Shown in pieces: positions 24,014-35,395 of a DNA stretch of 64,000 nt. Below the pieces are notes generated by a model. That model worked only from the letters and a program-made list of their open reading frames with translations. It had not been told where the DNA came from and did no database searches. Within the stretch, counting starts at the first letter, position 1; each line of letters opens with the position of its first letter. This stretch comes from Phocoena phocoena (Eukaryota; Chordata; Mammalia; Artiodactyla; Phocoenidae). A program made the position numbers and the translations under genes. The stretch is from positions 90,612,894 through 90,676,893 of the forward strand of contig NC_089228.1 of NCBI RefSeq assembly GCF_963924675.1, read 5' to 3'.

Positions 24014-24489
24014 TTCTGTATACATACTCTTCTATATAATTATACATACCCTTTAAATTAATCAAGCTGATATTAGCAAATATTAATTGTCTCATTAAGA
24101 TTCCTGTTAGCCAGAGCTGAAGTCAGGAATCCTTGAGAAATCTAATTGACTCAAGTTAATTGTAATTCTTCCTTGGGGTTTCAATGATAACTCCTACGTT
24201 GATTGTAATATTCTACATTTTGCATAGCACTGAGATTCTTGAAATGAATTATACTTATATGCTGATGAAACACTTGATCATAAAGACAAAGCCTATTGCA
24301 TTTTATTTGGATTTTCTCTCCCTGTGCTCCATCCCAACCTCTTCCCATCCTCAATGTTTACTTCAACTCTTTCCTTTCTTTCTCTCTTTAGTTTTTTGTG
24401 GGTTTTTTAAAATGTATTTGTTGTACTATCTCTTTGTTAATCAAATTTGTGTTATAAGGTTCTCGTCCCTTTAAACAATCTTGGTGAGA

Positions 24490-24720
24490 CATAGTGTAGC
24501 CAGGTAAAAAGAACATTTGCTCTAGAATCAGAAGAACCTCAGTTCAAACTCTACGTCTTTCACTTACTGTATAATCTTGGTAAAGGCATAACTTGTATTA
24601 ATTTTTGTTTTCTTAGCTGCAATAGTTCAATCACCCTAGTGTAATACTCAACATATACATGGGAGTAACTAATATAGCAGGTGTAAAGATGACCATTTAA
24701 CATCCAGTAAGTTCTTTGAG
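24490..24720 (+). mobile_element. MIR SINE
   Basis: 'agtgtagccaggtaaaaaga', 'gctctagaatcagaag', 'cacttactgtataatcttgg' and the 3' part 'aatactcaacatatacatgg' follow MIR order in sense. Diverged. Confidence 0.55.
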
Positions 24721-24869
24721 GATGTATCTCTTTACACAGCATACAATATGGATTTAATCAACTTTGAAAAAGATTTTTATGTAAGTAATTGTGACTTTCT
24801 AATTTGTTTTTGACAAAAGCTGTTTTGTTACTTTTATTTACTATTTTAATCACAAGTGTGTACTTGAAA

Positions 24870-25020
24870 GGGTGCTCTTCAGGAAAGATCATTCAAGCCC
24901 TGTCTCTTCCGTTTATTAGCTAAGTGACATTAGACGAATCATTTCATTTCCTGAATATGTTTTCTCACTTGTGAAATCAGAGTTGGAAAAGATCATCTCT
25001 ATGGTGTTCCAGCTCTGAAA
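24870..25020 (+). mobile_element. MIR SINE fragment
   Basis: 'ttattagctaagtgacatta', 'cgaatcatttcatttcctg' and 'tctcacttgtgaaatcag' are the MIR core in sense. Confidence 0.5.
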
Positions 25021-25968
25021 ACTCTAATTCTAATTTTGCTTTACTAGAATAAAATACTAATTGCTTCTAATGAAAGGTGTTCAAATCAAGCCATACAATA
25101 GCTTCTCCACAAATTCAAGTTGATAACATACAGTACTTAGGAAAAATCTGCTCAAGTTACACCATTAAGAATCTTTTGTTCTTCCTGATTTTCAGTTGGT
25201 GGATATTAATACTTATTACTGTTTTGTACTTAAGCTGCCATGTATGTGTTTGGTGCATACATGCTTTATAGTGTATGTATCATTTAGAGGACTATCAACT
25301 AAATAGCGCCCGAATTAATGTGTACTATTCCACATCCAGAGCCCGAAGAATATCCTTATAGATACTCCACAAAAACTGTGAGGACTGTGCCTATTTTAAT
25401 CCTTCCCCAGTTTTCTGCCAGACACTGAACTCTATCCTCACACTCTATGCTTTGTTCCTCAAATTTAGAACCAAACATAAAGTAGCAGAGATAGAGGTGA
25501 ATTTGTAACTATATTGTTGCCTCAATTATCAAAATTCAGTTCACAAATGGGCTTATATTCTTCTATATATATCTTCCTAAAGCTTCTCCAAAGACTTAAT
25601 ACCTAAATCAATTTTGTATTTCACATTCCATTTGGGTAACTGTTGGATGGTAATGACATATCTTATGTTTAATGTGTTCCCCAGATTGAAAGTCATTTAA
25701 ATGTCTGTATTATAAGGCCACAGTTTCCAAAGGTGATCACCCTGGTTTAGTTTGTGACACAAATGAGAAGTTTAAGTACCATTTTACATGTGCCATGAAA
25801 ATACATACGGATGTACAGATACACATTACATGCATGCTATGTGTGGTTTATAGATTCTTTTTATTCAATATTGAAAAACAGCTAAATCTTATTAAAATCC
25901 ATGAAGACTGAGCAAATAGGAAAATCAGATCAATCATCAACATGTTGAAAGACTGACTTTTCTAAAGG
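25021..25968. other. AT-rich unique sequence
   Basis: Nothing recognised. Confidence 0.35.
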
Positions 25969-25984
25969 TGACATGATGCACTAC

Positions 25985-26000
25985 AAAGGTTATGGGCTGG
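25985..26000. repeat. L1 target-site duplication, left copy
   Basis: 16-bp sequence 'aaaggttatgggctgg', repeated exactly at 32318-32333. It shows that everything between entered, or grew from, a single L1 integration. Confidence 0.92.
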
Positions 26001-26500
26001 CATGTGGCTGACAGGGTCTTGGTGCTCTGGCCCGGTGTCAGGCCTGAGCCTCTGAGGTGGGATAGCCGAGTTCAGGACGTAGTCCATCAGAGACCTCCAA
26101 GCCCCACGTAATATCAATTGGCAAGAACTCTCCCAGAGAGTGCTTGGTCTCAACGCTAAGACCCAGCTACACTCAACGACCAGCAAGCTCCAGGGCTGGA
26201 CACCCCCTGCCAAACAACTAGCAAGACAGAAACACAACCACACCCATTAGCAGAGAGGCTGCCTAAAATCATACTAAGTTCACAGACACCCCAAAACACA
26301 CCACTGGACGTGGTCCTGCCCACCAGAAAGACAAGATCCAGCCTCATCCAGCAGAACACAGGCACCAGTCCCCCACCACCAGGAAGCCGACACAACCCAC
26401 TGAGCCAACCTTACCCACTGGAGGCAGACACCAAAAATAATGGGAACTAAGAACCTGAAGCCTGTGAAAAGGAGACCCCAAACAGCGTAAGTTAAGCAAA

Positions 26501-27369
26501 ATGAAAAGACAGAAATACGCAGCAGATGAAGAAGCAAGGTACAAACCCACTAGACCAAACAAATGAAGAGGAAATAGGCAGTTTACCTGAAAACAAATTC
26601 AGAGTAATGATAGTACAGATGATCCAAAATCTTGGAAATAGAATGCCGAAAATACAAGAAACATTTAACAAGGACCTAGAAGAACTAAAGAGCAATCAAT
26701 GATGAACAACACAATAAATGAAATTTAAAATTCTCTAGAAGGAATTAACAGCAGAATAACTCAGGAAGAAGAACGGATAAGTGACGTGGAAGATAAAATA
26801 GTGGAAATAACTACCACTGAGCAGAATAAAGAAAAAAGAATGAAAAGAATTGAGGACAGTGTCAGAGACCTGTGGGACAACATTAAACGCACCAACATTC
26901 GAATTATAGGGGTCCCAGAAGAAGTAGAGAAAAAGGGACTGAGAAAATATTTGAAATGATTCTAGTTGAAAACTTCCCTAATATGGGAAAGGAAATAGTT
27001 AATCAAGTCCAGGAAGCACAGAGAGTCCCATACAGGACAAATCCAAGGAGGAACATGCCAAGACACATATTAATCAAACTATCAAAAGTTAAATACCAAG
27101 AAAAAGCAAGGGAAGAGCAACAATTAACATACAAGGGAATCCCCATAAGGTAAACAGGTGGTCTTTCAGCAGAAACTCTGCAAGCCACAAGGGAGTGGCA
27201 GGACATATTTAAAGTGATGAAAGGGAAAAACCTACAACCAAGATTGCTCTAACCAGCAAGGATCTCATTCAGATTCGATGGAGAAAGTAAAACCTTTACA
27301 GACAAGCAAAAGCTAAGAGAAGACAGCACCACCAAACCAGCTTTACAACTGCTAAAGGAGCTTCCTTAG
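26501..27369 (+). pseudogene. L1 ORF1 (RNA-binding chaperone) pseudogene
   Basis: Starts at the conserved 'atgaaaagacag' and corresponds to L1 ORF1p, the nucleic-acid chaperone that coats L1 RNA: a coiled coil, an RRM, then a C-terminal domain. Still visible are the coiled-coil stretch near 26600-26830, the RRM region with 'TNIRIIGVPEEVE' (about 26890-26930) and 'NFPNMGKEIVNQVQEAQ' (26971-27021). The C-terminal domain ('aactctgcaagccacaaggg' on) runs to a stop at 27367-27369. Frameshifts near the start codon, a lost segment near 26940 and in-frame stops mean that no full ORF1p can be made. Confidence 0.85.
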
Positions 27370-27540
27370 GCAGAAAACACAAAAGAAGGAAAAGACCTAC
27401 AATAAGAAACCCAAAACAATTAAGAAAATGGTAATAGGAACATACATATCAATAATTACCTTAAATGTAAATGGGTTAAATGCTCCAACCAAAAGACATA
27501 GACTGGCTGAATGGACACAAAAACAAGACCCATATATATG

Positions 27541-28162
27541 CTGTCTCCAACAGATCCACTTCAGACACTAGGGAAACATACAGACTGAAAGTGAGGGGAT
27601 GGAAAAAGATATTCCATGCAAATGGAAATCAAAAGAAAGCTGGAGTAGCAATTCTCATATCAGACAAAATAGACTTTAAAATAAAGCACTGGTCCAGACA
27701 TTTTGGAGGTAACAAGATTGTTACTTTCTCCTTCCACTCCTTGGTAAAGCATAGTATCTCTACTTCCTTAATGTCTACTTTGTTTCAACTTTTTGAGCAC
27801 ATACCTTGGCCCAGTACTGTACTAAAGGACAGTGTGCTGTCCTGGGAAGAGAAAGGTTTTTGTCATCAGACAGACCTGGGTTCAAAAGAAGTTTCTGTCG
27901 CTGTCGGTTGGGGGAATTATTTAATCTCTGTGTCAGTCTCCTTATTTGAAAAATCTCTGGTTTGTGCTTTAGAATGTGAAGATGTTCTGAGGAGGTTGTC
28001 ATCAAAAGATCAGCAGACTGTCTACAAGAGATGCACTTCAGACCCAGGGACACATACAGACTGAAAGTGAGGAGATGGAAAAAGATATTCCATGCAAATG
28101 GAAATCAAAAGAAAGCTGGAGTAGCAATTCTCATATCAGACAAAATAGACTTTAAAATAAAA
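27541..28162 (+). repeat. Direct repeats of L1 ORF2 (about 145 bp) flanking a foreign segment
   Basis: The L1 endonuclease text at 27541-27686 recurs at 28018-28162. The last 85-90 bp of the two copies are identical or nearly so, while the first 60 bp differ at about seven positions. Between them lie 331 bp (27687-28017) that are not L1. The second copy then runs on into the rest of ORF2. Confidence 0.85.
27687..28017 (+). other. 331-bp non-L1 segment containing MIR-like sequence, captured inside L1
   Basis: No L1 resemblance. The middle reads like a MIR in sense: 'tttgtcatcagacagacctg', 'ggttcaaaagaag', 'aattatttaatctctgtgtc', 'agtctccttatttgaaaaat'. MIRs ceased moving long before this L1 family was active, so this is a piece of old chromosome rather than a MIR insertion into the L1. 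There is no poly(A) at either edge. Confidence 0.75.
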
Positions 28163-31100
28163 ACTATTACAAGAGACAAAGAAGGACACTACATAATGAT
28201 CAAGGGATCGATCCAAGACGAAGATATAACAATTGTAAATCTTTATGTACCCAACACAGGAACACCTCAATATATAAGGCAAATACTAACAGCCATAACA
28301 GGGGAAATCGACAGTAACACAATCATAGTAGGGGACTTTAACACCCCACTTTCACCAATGGACAGATCAACCACAATGGAAATAAATAAGGAAACACAAG
28401 CTTTAAATGATACATTAAACAAGATGGACTTAATTGATATTTATAGGACATTCCATCCAAAAACAACAGAATACACTTTCTTCCCAACTGCTCATGGAAC
28501 ATTCTCCAGGAGAGATCATATCTTGGGTCACAAAGCAAGCCTTGGTAAATTTAAGAAAATTGAAATATTATCAAGTATCTTTGCCAACCACATCGCTATG
28601 AGGCTAGATATCAATTTACAGGAAAAAATCTGTAAAAAATACAAACACATGGAGGCTAAACAATATGCTACTTAATAACCAAGAGATCACTGGAGAAATC
28701 AAAAAGGAAATCAAAAAAGACCTAGAAAAAAATGGCAACAAAAACACAATGGCCCAAAACCTAAGGGATGCAGCAAAAGCAGTTCTAAGAGGGAAGTTTA
28801 TAGCAATACAATCCTACCTCAAGAAACAAGAAAAAGTTCAAATAAACAACCTAAACTTACACCTAAATTAATCAGAGAAAGAACAAAAAAACCCCAATGT
28901 TAGCAGAAGGAAAGAAATCATAAAGATCAGATCAGAAATAAATGAAAAAAAAATGAAGGAAACGATGGCACAGATCAATAAAACTAACAGCTGGTTCTCT
29001 GAGAAGATAAACAAAATTGATAAAACACTAGCCAGATTCATCAAGAAAAAAAGGGAGAAGACTCATATCAACCGAATTAGAAATGAAAAAAGAGAAGTAA
29101 CAACTGACACTGAAGAAATACAAAGGAGCATGAAAGATTACTACAAACAACTATATGCCAATAAAATGGACAACCTGGAAGAGACGGACAAATTCTTAGA
29201 AAAGCACAACCTTCTGAGACTGAACCAGGAAGAAATAGAAAATATAAATATATAGACTAATCACAAGCACTGAAATTGAAACTGTGGTCAAAAATCTTCC
29301 AACAAATAGAAGCCTGGGACCAGATGGATTCGCAGGCAAATTCCATCAAACATTTAGAGAAGAGCTAACACCTATCCTTCTCAAACTCTACCAAAATATA
29401 GCAGAGGGAGGAACACTCCCACACTCATTCTATGAGGCCATCATCACCCTGATACCAAAACCAGACAAAGATGTCACAAAGAAAGAAAACTACAGGCCAA
29501 TATCACTGAAGAACATAGATGCAAAAATCCTCAACAAAATACTAGCAAACAGAATCCAGGAGGACATTAAAAGGATCACACATCATGATCAAGTGGGGTT
29601 TATCCCAGGAATGCAAGGATTCTTCAATATACGTAAATCAATCAATGTGATACATCATATTAACATATTGAAGGATAAAAACCATATGATAATCTCAACA
29701 GATGCAGAAAAAGTTTCTGACAAAATCCAATATGCATTTATGATAAAAATTCTCCATAAAGTAGGCATAGAAGGAACTTACCTCAACATAATAAAAGCCG
29801 TATATGACAAACCCACAGCCAACATCATTCTCAATGGTGAAAAACTGAAACCATTTCTACTAAGATCAGGAACAAGACAAGGTTGCCCACTCTCACCACT
29901 ATTATTCAACATAGTTTTGGAAGTTTTAGCCACAGCAATCAGACAAGAAAAAGAAATAAAAAGAATCCGAATCGGAAAAGAAGAAATAAAGCTGTCACTG
30001 TTTTCAGATGACGTGATATCATACATAGAGAATCCTAAGGATGCTACCAGAAAACTACTAGAGCTAATCAATGAATTTAATAAAGTAGCAGGGTACATAA
30101 TTAATGCACAGATATCTCCTGCATTCCTACACACTAATGATGAAAAATCTGAAAGAGAAATGAAGGAAAAACTCCCACTCACCAATGCCACAAAAAGAAT
30201 AAAATACCTTGGAGTAAACCTACCTAAGGAGCCAAAACACCTGTATGCAGAAAACTATAAGACACTGATGAAAGAAATTAAAGATGATACAAACAGATGG
30301 AGAGATATACCATGTTCTTGGACTGGAAGAATCAACACTGTGAAAATGACTATACTGCCCAAAACAATCTACAGATTCAATGAAATCCCTGTCAAACCAA
30401 TGGCATTCTTCATAGAACTAGAATCAAAAGTTTCACAATTTGTATGGAAACACAAAAGACCCTGAACAGTGAAAGCAATCTTGAGAAAGAAAAACAGGGC
30501 TGGGAGAATGAGGCTCCCTGACTTCAGACTATACTACAAAGCTACAGTAATCAAGACAGTATGGTACTGGCACAGAAACAGAAATATAGATCCATGGAAC
30601 AGGATAGAATGCCCAGAGATAAACCCACACACATAAAAGAATGAAATTAGAACACTCACTAACACCATACACAAAAATAAACTCAAAATGGATAAAAGAC
30701 CTAAATGTCAGGCCAGACAGTATAAAACTTAGAGGAAAACATAGGCAGAATACTCTATGACATAAATCACAGCATGATCCTTTTTGACCCACCTCCTAGA
30801 GAAATGGAAATAAAAACAAAAATAAACAAATGCAACCTAATGAAACTTAAAAGCTTTTGCACAGAAAAGGAAACCATAAGCAAGACGAAAAGACAACCTT
30901 CAGAATGGGAGAAAATATTTGCAAATGAAGCAACTGACAAAGGATTAATCTCCAAAATTCACAAGCAGCTCAATATCAAAAAAACAAACAACCCAATCCA
31001 AAAATGGGCAGAAGACCTAAATAGGCATTTCTCCAAAGAAGATATACAGATTGCCAACAAACACATGAAAGGATGCTCAACACCACTAATCATTAGAGAA

Positions 31101-31617
31101 ATGCAAATCAAAAATACTAGATATCCCCTCACCCCAGTCAGAATGGCCATCATCAAAAAATGTACAAACAATAAATGCTGGAGAGGGTGTGGAGAAAAGG
31201 GAACCCTCTTGCACTGTTGTTGGGAATGTAAATTGGTACAGCCACTATGGAGAACTGTATGGAGGTTCCTTAGAAAACTAAAAATAGAACTACCATACGA
31301 CCCAGCACTACTGGGCATATAGCCTGAGAAAACCGTAATTCAAAAAGAGTCATGTACCACAATGTCCACTGCAGCTCTATTTACAATAGCCAGGACATGG
31401 AAGCAATCTAAGTGTCCATCGACAGATGAATGGATAAAGAAGATGTGGCACATATATACAATGGACTATTACTCAGCCATAAAAAGAAACGATATTGAGT
31501 TATTTTTAGTCAGGTAGATGGACCTAGAGTCTGTCATAGAGAGTGAAGTAAGTCAGAAAAAGAAAAACAAATACTGTATGCTAACACATATATATGGAGT
31601 CTAAAAAAAAAAGGTAC

Positions 31618-31857
31618 AGGAATAAAGATGCAGACGTAGAGAGTGGACCTGAGGACACGGGGGTGGGGGAAGGGGAAGCTGGGATGAAGTGAGAGAGTGG
31701 CATGGACTTATATACACTATCAAAAGGATGTCATGAAGAACCTAGGGGTAGGACAGGAATAAAGACACAGACCTACTAGAGAATGGACTTGAGGATATGG
31801 CGAGGGGAAGGGTAAGCTGTGACAAAGCGAGAGAGAGACATGGAGACATACACTACC
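31618..31857. repeat. Tandem duplication in L1 3' UTR, period about 137 bp
   Basis: 'caggaataaagatgcagacg' at 31618 recurs as 'caggaataaagacacagacc' at 31754. Each copy is followed by a 'gga(c/t)ttgagga'-type phrase, a purine-rich run and 'catggac/gacataca..acta'. The copies are clearly diverged. Confidence 0.75.
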
Positions 31858-32309
31858 AAATGTAAGGTAGATAGCTAGTGGGAAGCAGCCGAATAGCACA
31901 GGAAGATCAGCTCGGTGCTTTGTGACCACCTAGAGGGGTGGGATAGGGAGGGTGGGAGAGAGGGAGATGCAAGAGGGAAGAGATATGGGAACATATGTAC
32001 ATGTATAACTGATTCACTTTGTTATAGAGCAGAAACTAACACACCATTGTAAAGAAATTATACTCTAATAAAGATGTAAAAAAAAATGTAAAACAGATAG
32101 CTAGTGGGACGCAGCTGCATCACACAGGGAGATCAGCTTGGTGCTCTGTGACCGCCTAGAGGGGTGGGGTAGGGAGGGTGGGAGGGAGATGCGAGCGGGA
32201 GGGGATATAGGGATACACATATACGTGTAGCTGATTCACTTTGTTATGTAGCAGCAACTAACACAACATTGTAAAGCAATTACACTCCAATAAAGATGTT
32301 AAAAGAGAA
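31858..32309. repeat. Tandem duplication of L1 3' end, period about 226 bp
   Basis: The block from 'aaatgtaaggtagatagcta' to 'taaagatgtaaaaa' (31858-32083) is followed directly by a second block from 'aaatgtaaaacagatagcta' to 'taaagatgttaaaa' (32084-32309). The L1 therefore ends in two 3' termini in a row, but only the outer one touches the TSD. Confidence 0.85.
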
Positions 32310-32317
32310 AAAAAAAG

Positions 32318-32333
32318 AAAGGTTATGGGCTGG
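32318..32333. repeat. L1 target-site duplication, right copy
   Basis: Exact copy of the 16 bp at 25985-26000, directly after the L1 A-rich tail. Confidence 0.92.
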
Positions 32334-32530
32334 GCAAATAGGCAGATGTTAATTTGAATCTCAATTTCTACTTTGGTAAATTTTGGAAAATTAGTCAACC
32401 AGTTTATCTGTTCACATTCAAGATGTAAAAAGTGATGTCTCTAGGACTGTTGTTAAATGTGATAAAAAGGAAATGTATTCAGCAGAGTAAGTAATATATG
32501 GTAGGTTCTCAATATATTCAATGAATTATT

Positions 32531-33061
32531 TCCTCTCGTACAAGTATTTCCACTTTCTATTTGCCGAGTACAGTCAGCTGAAATTGGTGTTTTCAGTTAG
32601 AAACATCACATAAAATCTCCCTATGTCAATGTTTTTGTGTCTTCTATATTTCAGATATAAAGAGAAAGAGGCCTTGTTAACAACCTTGCTATTTAAATAT
32701 TTTCTTCATCAAAAATTATGTCATAATCATGGGTGTAGATTAATTTACAATCTGGTATTTGTTAGTGCTTTTTGCTACCACCATTAAATCATATTCTGGA
32801 AATGATGTTTTCTAACCATGCGAGAAGGGAAATTAAATTTTATAATTATGAGAACTATAAAGTCATCCCAAATACATTACTTCAATTTAATGTCACATGT
32901 CTTGTATTTCACTTTGATTCATACTGGTCACTTTGATTCATATTTCATTGGCCAAAACAAGTGAGACATGCACACCTAATTCCAAGTGGGCAGAGAAGTG
33001 TAATTCTACCATATGCTTGGAAGAAGAGAACTGAAATATCTGCAAACAATCCCATTAAATA
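32531..33061. other. AT-rich unique sequence with a short tandem duplication
   Basis: The only structure seen is 'tcactttgattcata' at 32909-32923, repeated at 32928-32942 (period 19). Confidence 0.45.
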
Positions 33062-33245
33062 CAACGCAGTGATTCTTGGATTCTAGTTGCTTAAAATTAT
33101 CAGAGAAACTTATTAAGAGGCAGGTGCTTGTTTGGGTTTCACTGCTAAAGATTCTGATTCATTAAGTCTGGAGTGGGCTCAAGGAATGAAGATATTTCAG
33201 AAACTCTTCTGGTAACTCTGAGGCAGGTGTCCCAAGGACTTCAAA
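33062..33245 (+). mobile_element. hAT-Charlie DNA transposon fossil (MER5-like)
   Basis: 'gcagtgattcttggattcta', 'aaattatcagagaaact', 'gattctgattcattaagtct', 'ggagtgggctcaaggaatga' and 'tctggtaactctgaggcag' follow the MER5A/B pattern. Confidence 0.6.
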
Positions 33246-33479
33246 TGAGGACTACTTTTGTTAAAAATTTGAGTTCCCAGAGGACAGAATTCAGAATTAT
33301 GTCTTAGGAATTAAAGGTCACCATAGTTAATTCACCAAATAACTATTTCCTGATATAACTGTCTAATACCATAACAGGGGAGGGAGGCATCACGAGGTAG
33401 GCAACACAGGGAGACAGATAAGGATTCAGTTCAACTGGGCTTGTGGAATTAGCTGCAGAGACAGATCATGAAGAAGTAA

Positions 33480-33685
33480 CCCTCAACTGTTTTCAGTCTT
33501 ACTTCATCTTTATAATCACACTATCAGGGAAAGAAGATTGGCATTATTATTATTATATTCCCCACTTCTATATTTCACAGATGAAAAGACTAAAGCTCAG
33601 AAAGTTTATGCAATTGCCCAAAGATATCCCACAGCAGTACTGAGATTCTCTAATCTCAGGATGGTATGGTTAAATGACAAAGAGA
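33480..33685 (-). mobile_element. MIR SINE, antisense
   Basis: 'cttcatctttataatcacac', a (TTA)n-like run in the spacer, 'tatttcacagatgaaaagac' and 'caattgcccaaagatatccc' are the antisense MIR core. Confidence 0.62.
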
Positions 33686-33774
33686 AGACTAGAAGTAAAT
33701 ACATGTCAAAATATTTATAACACACTTAGTGGATATCCTGTCTGAGCTCATCAAGGGGCCATGTCCTATTTTTT

Positions 33775-34007
33775 TACACTTATTCTTTTTTTTTTTTTTT
33801 TTGCGGTACGTGGGCCTCTCACTGTTGTGGCCTCTCCCATTGCGGAGCACAGGCTCCAGACGCGCAGGCTCAGTGGCCATGGCTCACGGGCCCAGCCGCT
33901 CCGCAGCATGTGGAATCCTCCCAGACTGGGGCACGAACCTGCGTCCCCTGCACTGGCAGGCGGACTCTCAACCACTGTGCCACCAGGGAAGCCCTACACT
34001 TATTCTT
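33775..34007 (-). mobile_element. CHR-type SINE, short form, antisense, with TSD
   Basis: Body and poly(T) at 33788-33994, ending 'caccagggaagccc'. A perfect 13-bp TSD 'tacacttattctt' lies at 33775-33787 and 33995-34007. Inserted beside an L2/MIR 3' end that continues to about 34050. Confidence 0.93.
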
Positions 34008-34052
34008 ATCACAGCATCTAGGACACATATGGTGCTCAATAAACATTTCTTG
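34008..34052 (+). mobile_element. L2 or MIR 3' end fragment
   Basis: 'catatggtgctcaataaaca' followed by 'tttcttgactgaa' is the sense 3' end shared by L2 and MIR. Its left part lies before the SINE. Confidence 0.5.
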
Positions 34053-35150
34053 ACTGAAGAGCTATATCACTTTGTAATACAAAATATGGATAATAGATCC
34101 AGTTGGCTTTACATAGTAGTGTGTCGTGAATCGTGATAGGTTTCTTTTTTTCAGTAGAACTGAAATAATCAAAGAAATCCAAAGAAATACTATTTTAGTA
34201 AAATGTTGATCTCTTTCTATTCTCTCTCCTCCTGGAAGTTCTCTGAAATCTCTGTCAATGGAGTTTGTTGACTCGGAATCACATTTTTGTTGCCTTGAAG
34301 TATGGGCATGTTTGAATGTTTACCATTCAGATCCAGCATAAAAGTGTTTTCTTTTTTAGGTAAGATCAGGCAAAGAGGTACTGAATGAATAACACTTGAT
34401 TGGGAATGGTAAATAACCATGTAATTAAACTGTAAACACTGTGTGTGGTGATTTAATGTAATTTGAGGACTTGTAAATTACATGGTCATAAAATGGCACT
34501 TGGGCTTATGCTTTACAAAAATATCCATGTTTGCATGAGATTAATTAGTGGAGTTTGCATAAAAGACACTAAGTAAAAACACTTTCAGAACATTCTCATT
34601 TTTAAGGTTTTCTTATTCACAAGGCCTTCTTGAAAATTTTTTCCCCTCTCTGATCTTTAAGAAATTATTATCATTGTACACAGATTTCTGTAACTAAAAA
34701 TTGGTCTGGATACAGAAAACAGTTAATGGGTTAAGTTATACTTACAAATAAATTTTATTTTAGTTCTTGAAATGGGTTGGCCATTTTACAAACTGATTTC
34801 ATGATTACTTCTTTGGTTCAATTTATGGACAGTGCCCAAATGGGGCTTGTTTTGCTCTTGGATGATTCATGTACAACATTCTATAAATCAGACACCAAAG
34901 TTTCAGGAGAATAACCATATCAGAGTGGCCATTAAGTAAGTGCCTTTACCCCCACAGAATATTCTGCCCAGCAAGTGTCTTCTTCTGGTGTGATGGTAAG
35001 TGTACCATCAAGATGACCCTATCATCCGAGGCAGCCCTTATGTTTCTCCATGTCCAGGAAACTTCCACTTTACAAACTCAGACTCAAGCTACTAGGGTAC
35101 TGTTAGGAATTTTCATAGGTCCATGTCATGGTGAAACAATGATGGAGGTG
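34053..35150. other. Repeat-free AT-rich stretch
   Basis: No repeat or coding pattern over 1.1 kb. The part near 34440-34580, dense in TAAT-type cores, is a weak candidate for conserved non-coding DNA. Confidence 0.4.
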
Positions 35151-35154
35151 ATGA

Positions 35155-35395
35155 TGATGTATAATTTTTATTAATGATCATTTTCCAGATGCTCTGCTAA
35201 GCATCACCTCATTTAATCCTCAACAGCAATGCTATTAAGTTGATATTGTTCTCACTTTACACATGAGAAAACTGAAATGTAAAGAGGTTTAGTAACTTAT
35301 CCAACATCGCACAGCTACGTAGTGTCAGGGTTGAGGACAAACCCTGGTGTGTCTGACTCCAAAGTCCTTGCTCTTAATCTCTGTAACGTTGCTTT
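35155..35395 (-). mobile_element. MIR SINE, antisense, near full length
   Basis: 'gctctgctaagcatcacctc', 'atttaatcctcaacagcaat', 'cacatgagaaaactgaaatg', 'agtaacttatccaacatcgc' and 'tgtctgactccaaagtcctt' run in MIR antisense order. Confidence 0.75.

Larger units (their letters stand above)
27428..31322 (+). pseudogene. L1 ORF2 (endonuclease/reverse transcriptase) pseudogene
   Basis: ATG at 27428. ORF2p nicks the target and reverse-transcribes L1 RNA. The first endonuclease segment reads to a stop at about 27569, and its catalytic-site region has changed ('LQQIHF' where L1 normally has QE). After the inserted segment, a second copy restarts at 28018 with 'LQEMHF'. It continues with 'VGDFNTPL' (the Asp/Asn motif), but 'ANHIAMRL' stands where SDH is normal. 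The reverse transcriptase block (29284-30465) has '[11 protein letters not shown]' for motif A, '[14 protein letters not shown]' for motif B and 'LFSDDV' for motif C (usual FADD). The C-terminal cysteine region '[14 protein letters not shown]' lies near 31170-31215. It is split by at least four frame breaks. Confidence 0.88.
26001..32317 (+). mobile_element. Near full-length L1, dead, with internal rearrangements
   Basis: An L1 of 6.3 kb with part of its 5' UTR (26001-26500), ORF1 (26501-27369), ORF2 (27428 to about 31322) and a 3' UTR with tandem duplications, ending in an A-rich tail. Compared with the L1 5' end at 61510 (minus strand), this copy lacks the first part of the 5' UTR, so it is mildly 5'-truncated. 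Both ORFs carry many stops and frameshifts. ORF2 is interrupted by a 331-bp non-L1 segment at 27687-28017. A perfect 16-bp TSD (25985-26000 and 32318-32333) flanks the whole unit. Confidence 0.92.
25969..32530 (+). mobile_element. MIR SINE split by an L1 insertion
   Basis: The MIR 5' end lies at about 25969-26000 ('gtgacatgatgcactac', 'ggttatgggctgg'). The rest resumes at about 32334-32530 ('cagatgttaatttgaatctc', 'gtaaattttggaaaattag', 'tatggtaggttctcaatata'). Between them is the L1 at 26001-32317 plus one copy of its TSD. This fixes the pre-insertion site. Confidence 0.65.

Noticed and set aside
27480..28675. Frames of 194 and 214 codons that look like an endonuclease gene
   Set aside because: This is the L1 ORF2 endonuclease region in two partial copies. 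It lies inside a TSD-flanked L1 and has frame breaks and altered catalytic positions.
29284..30465. 393-codon frame, the longest in the window
   Set aside because: It is the L1 ORF2 reverse-transcriptase domain, a fragment of a dead mobile element rather than a host gene.
32909..32942. 19-bp period duplication of 'tcactttgattcata'
   Set aside because: A minor slippage-type duplication with two units and no further structure.
33729..34136. 135-codon plus-strand frame starting in unique sequence
   Set aside because: Most of it is the antisense SINE at 33788-33994 read through its poly(T). There is no domain beyond the SINE translation.
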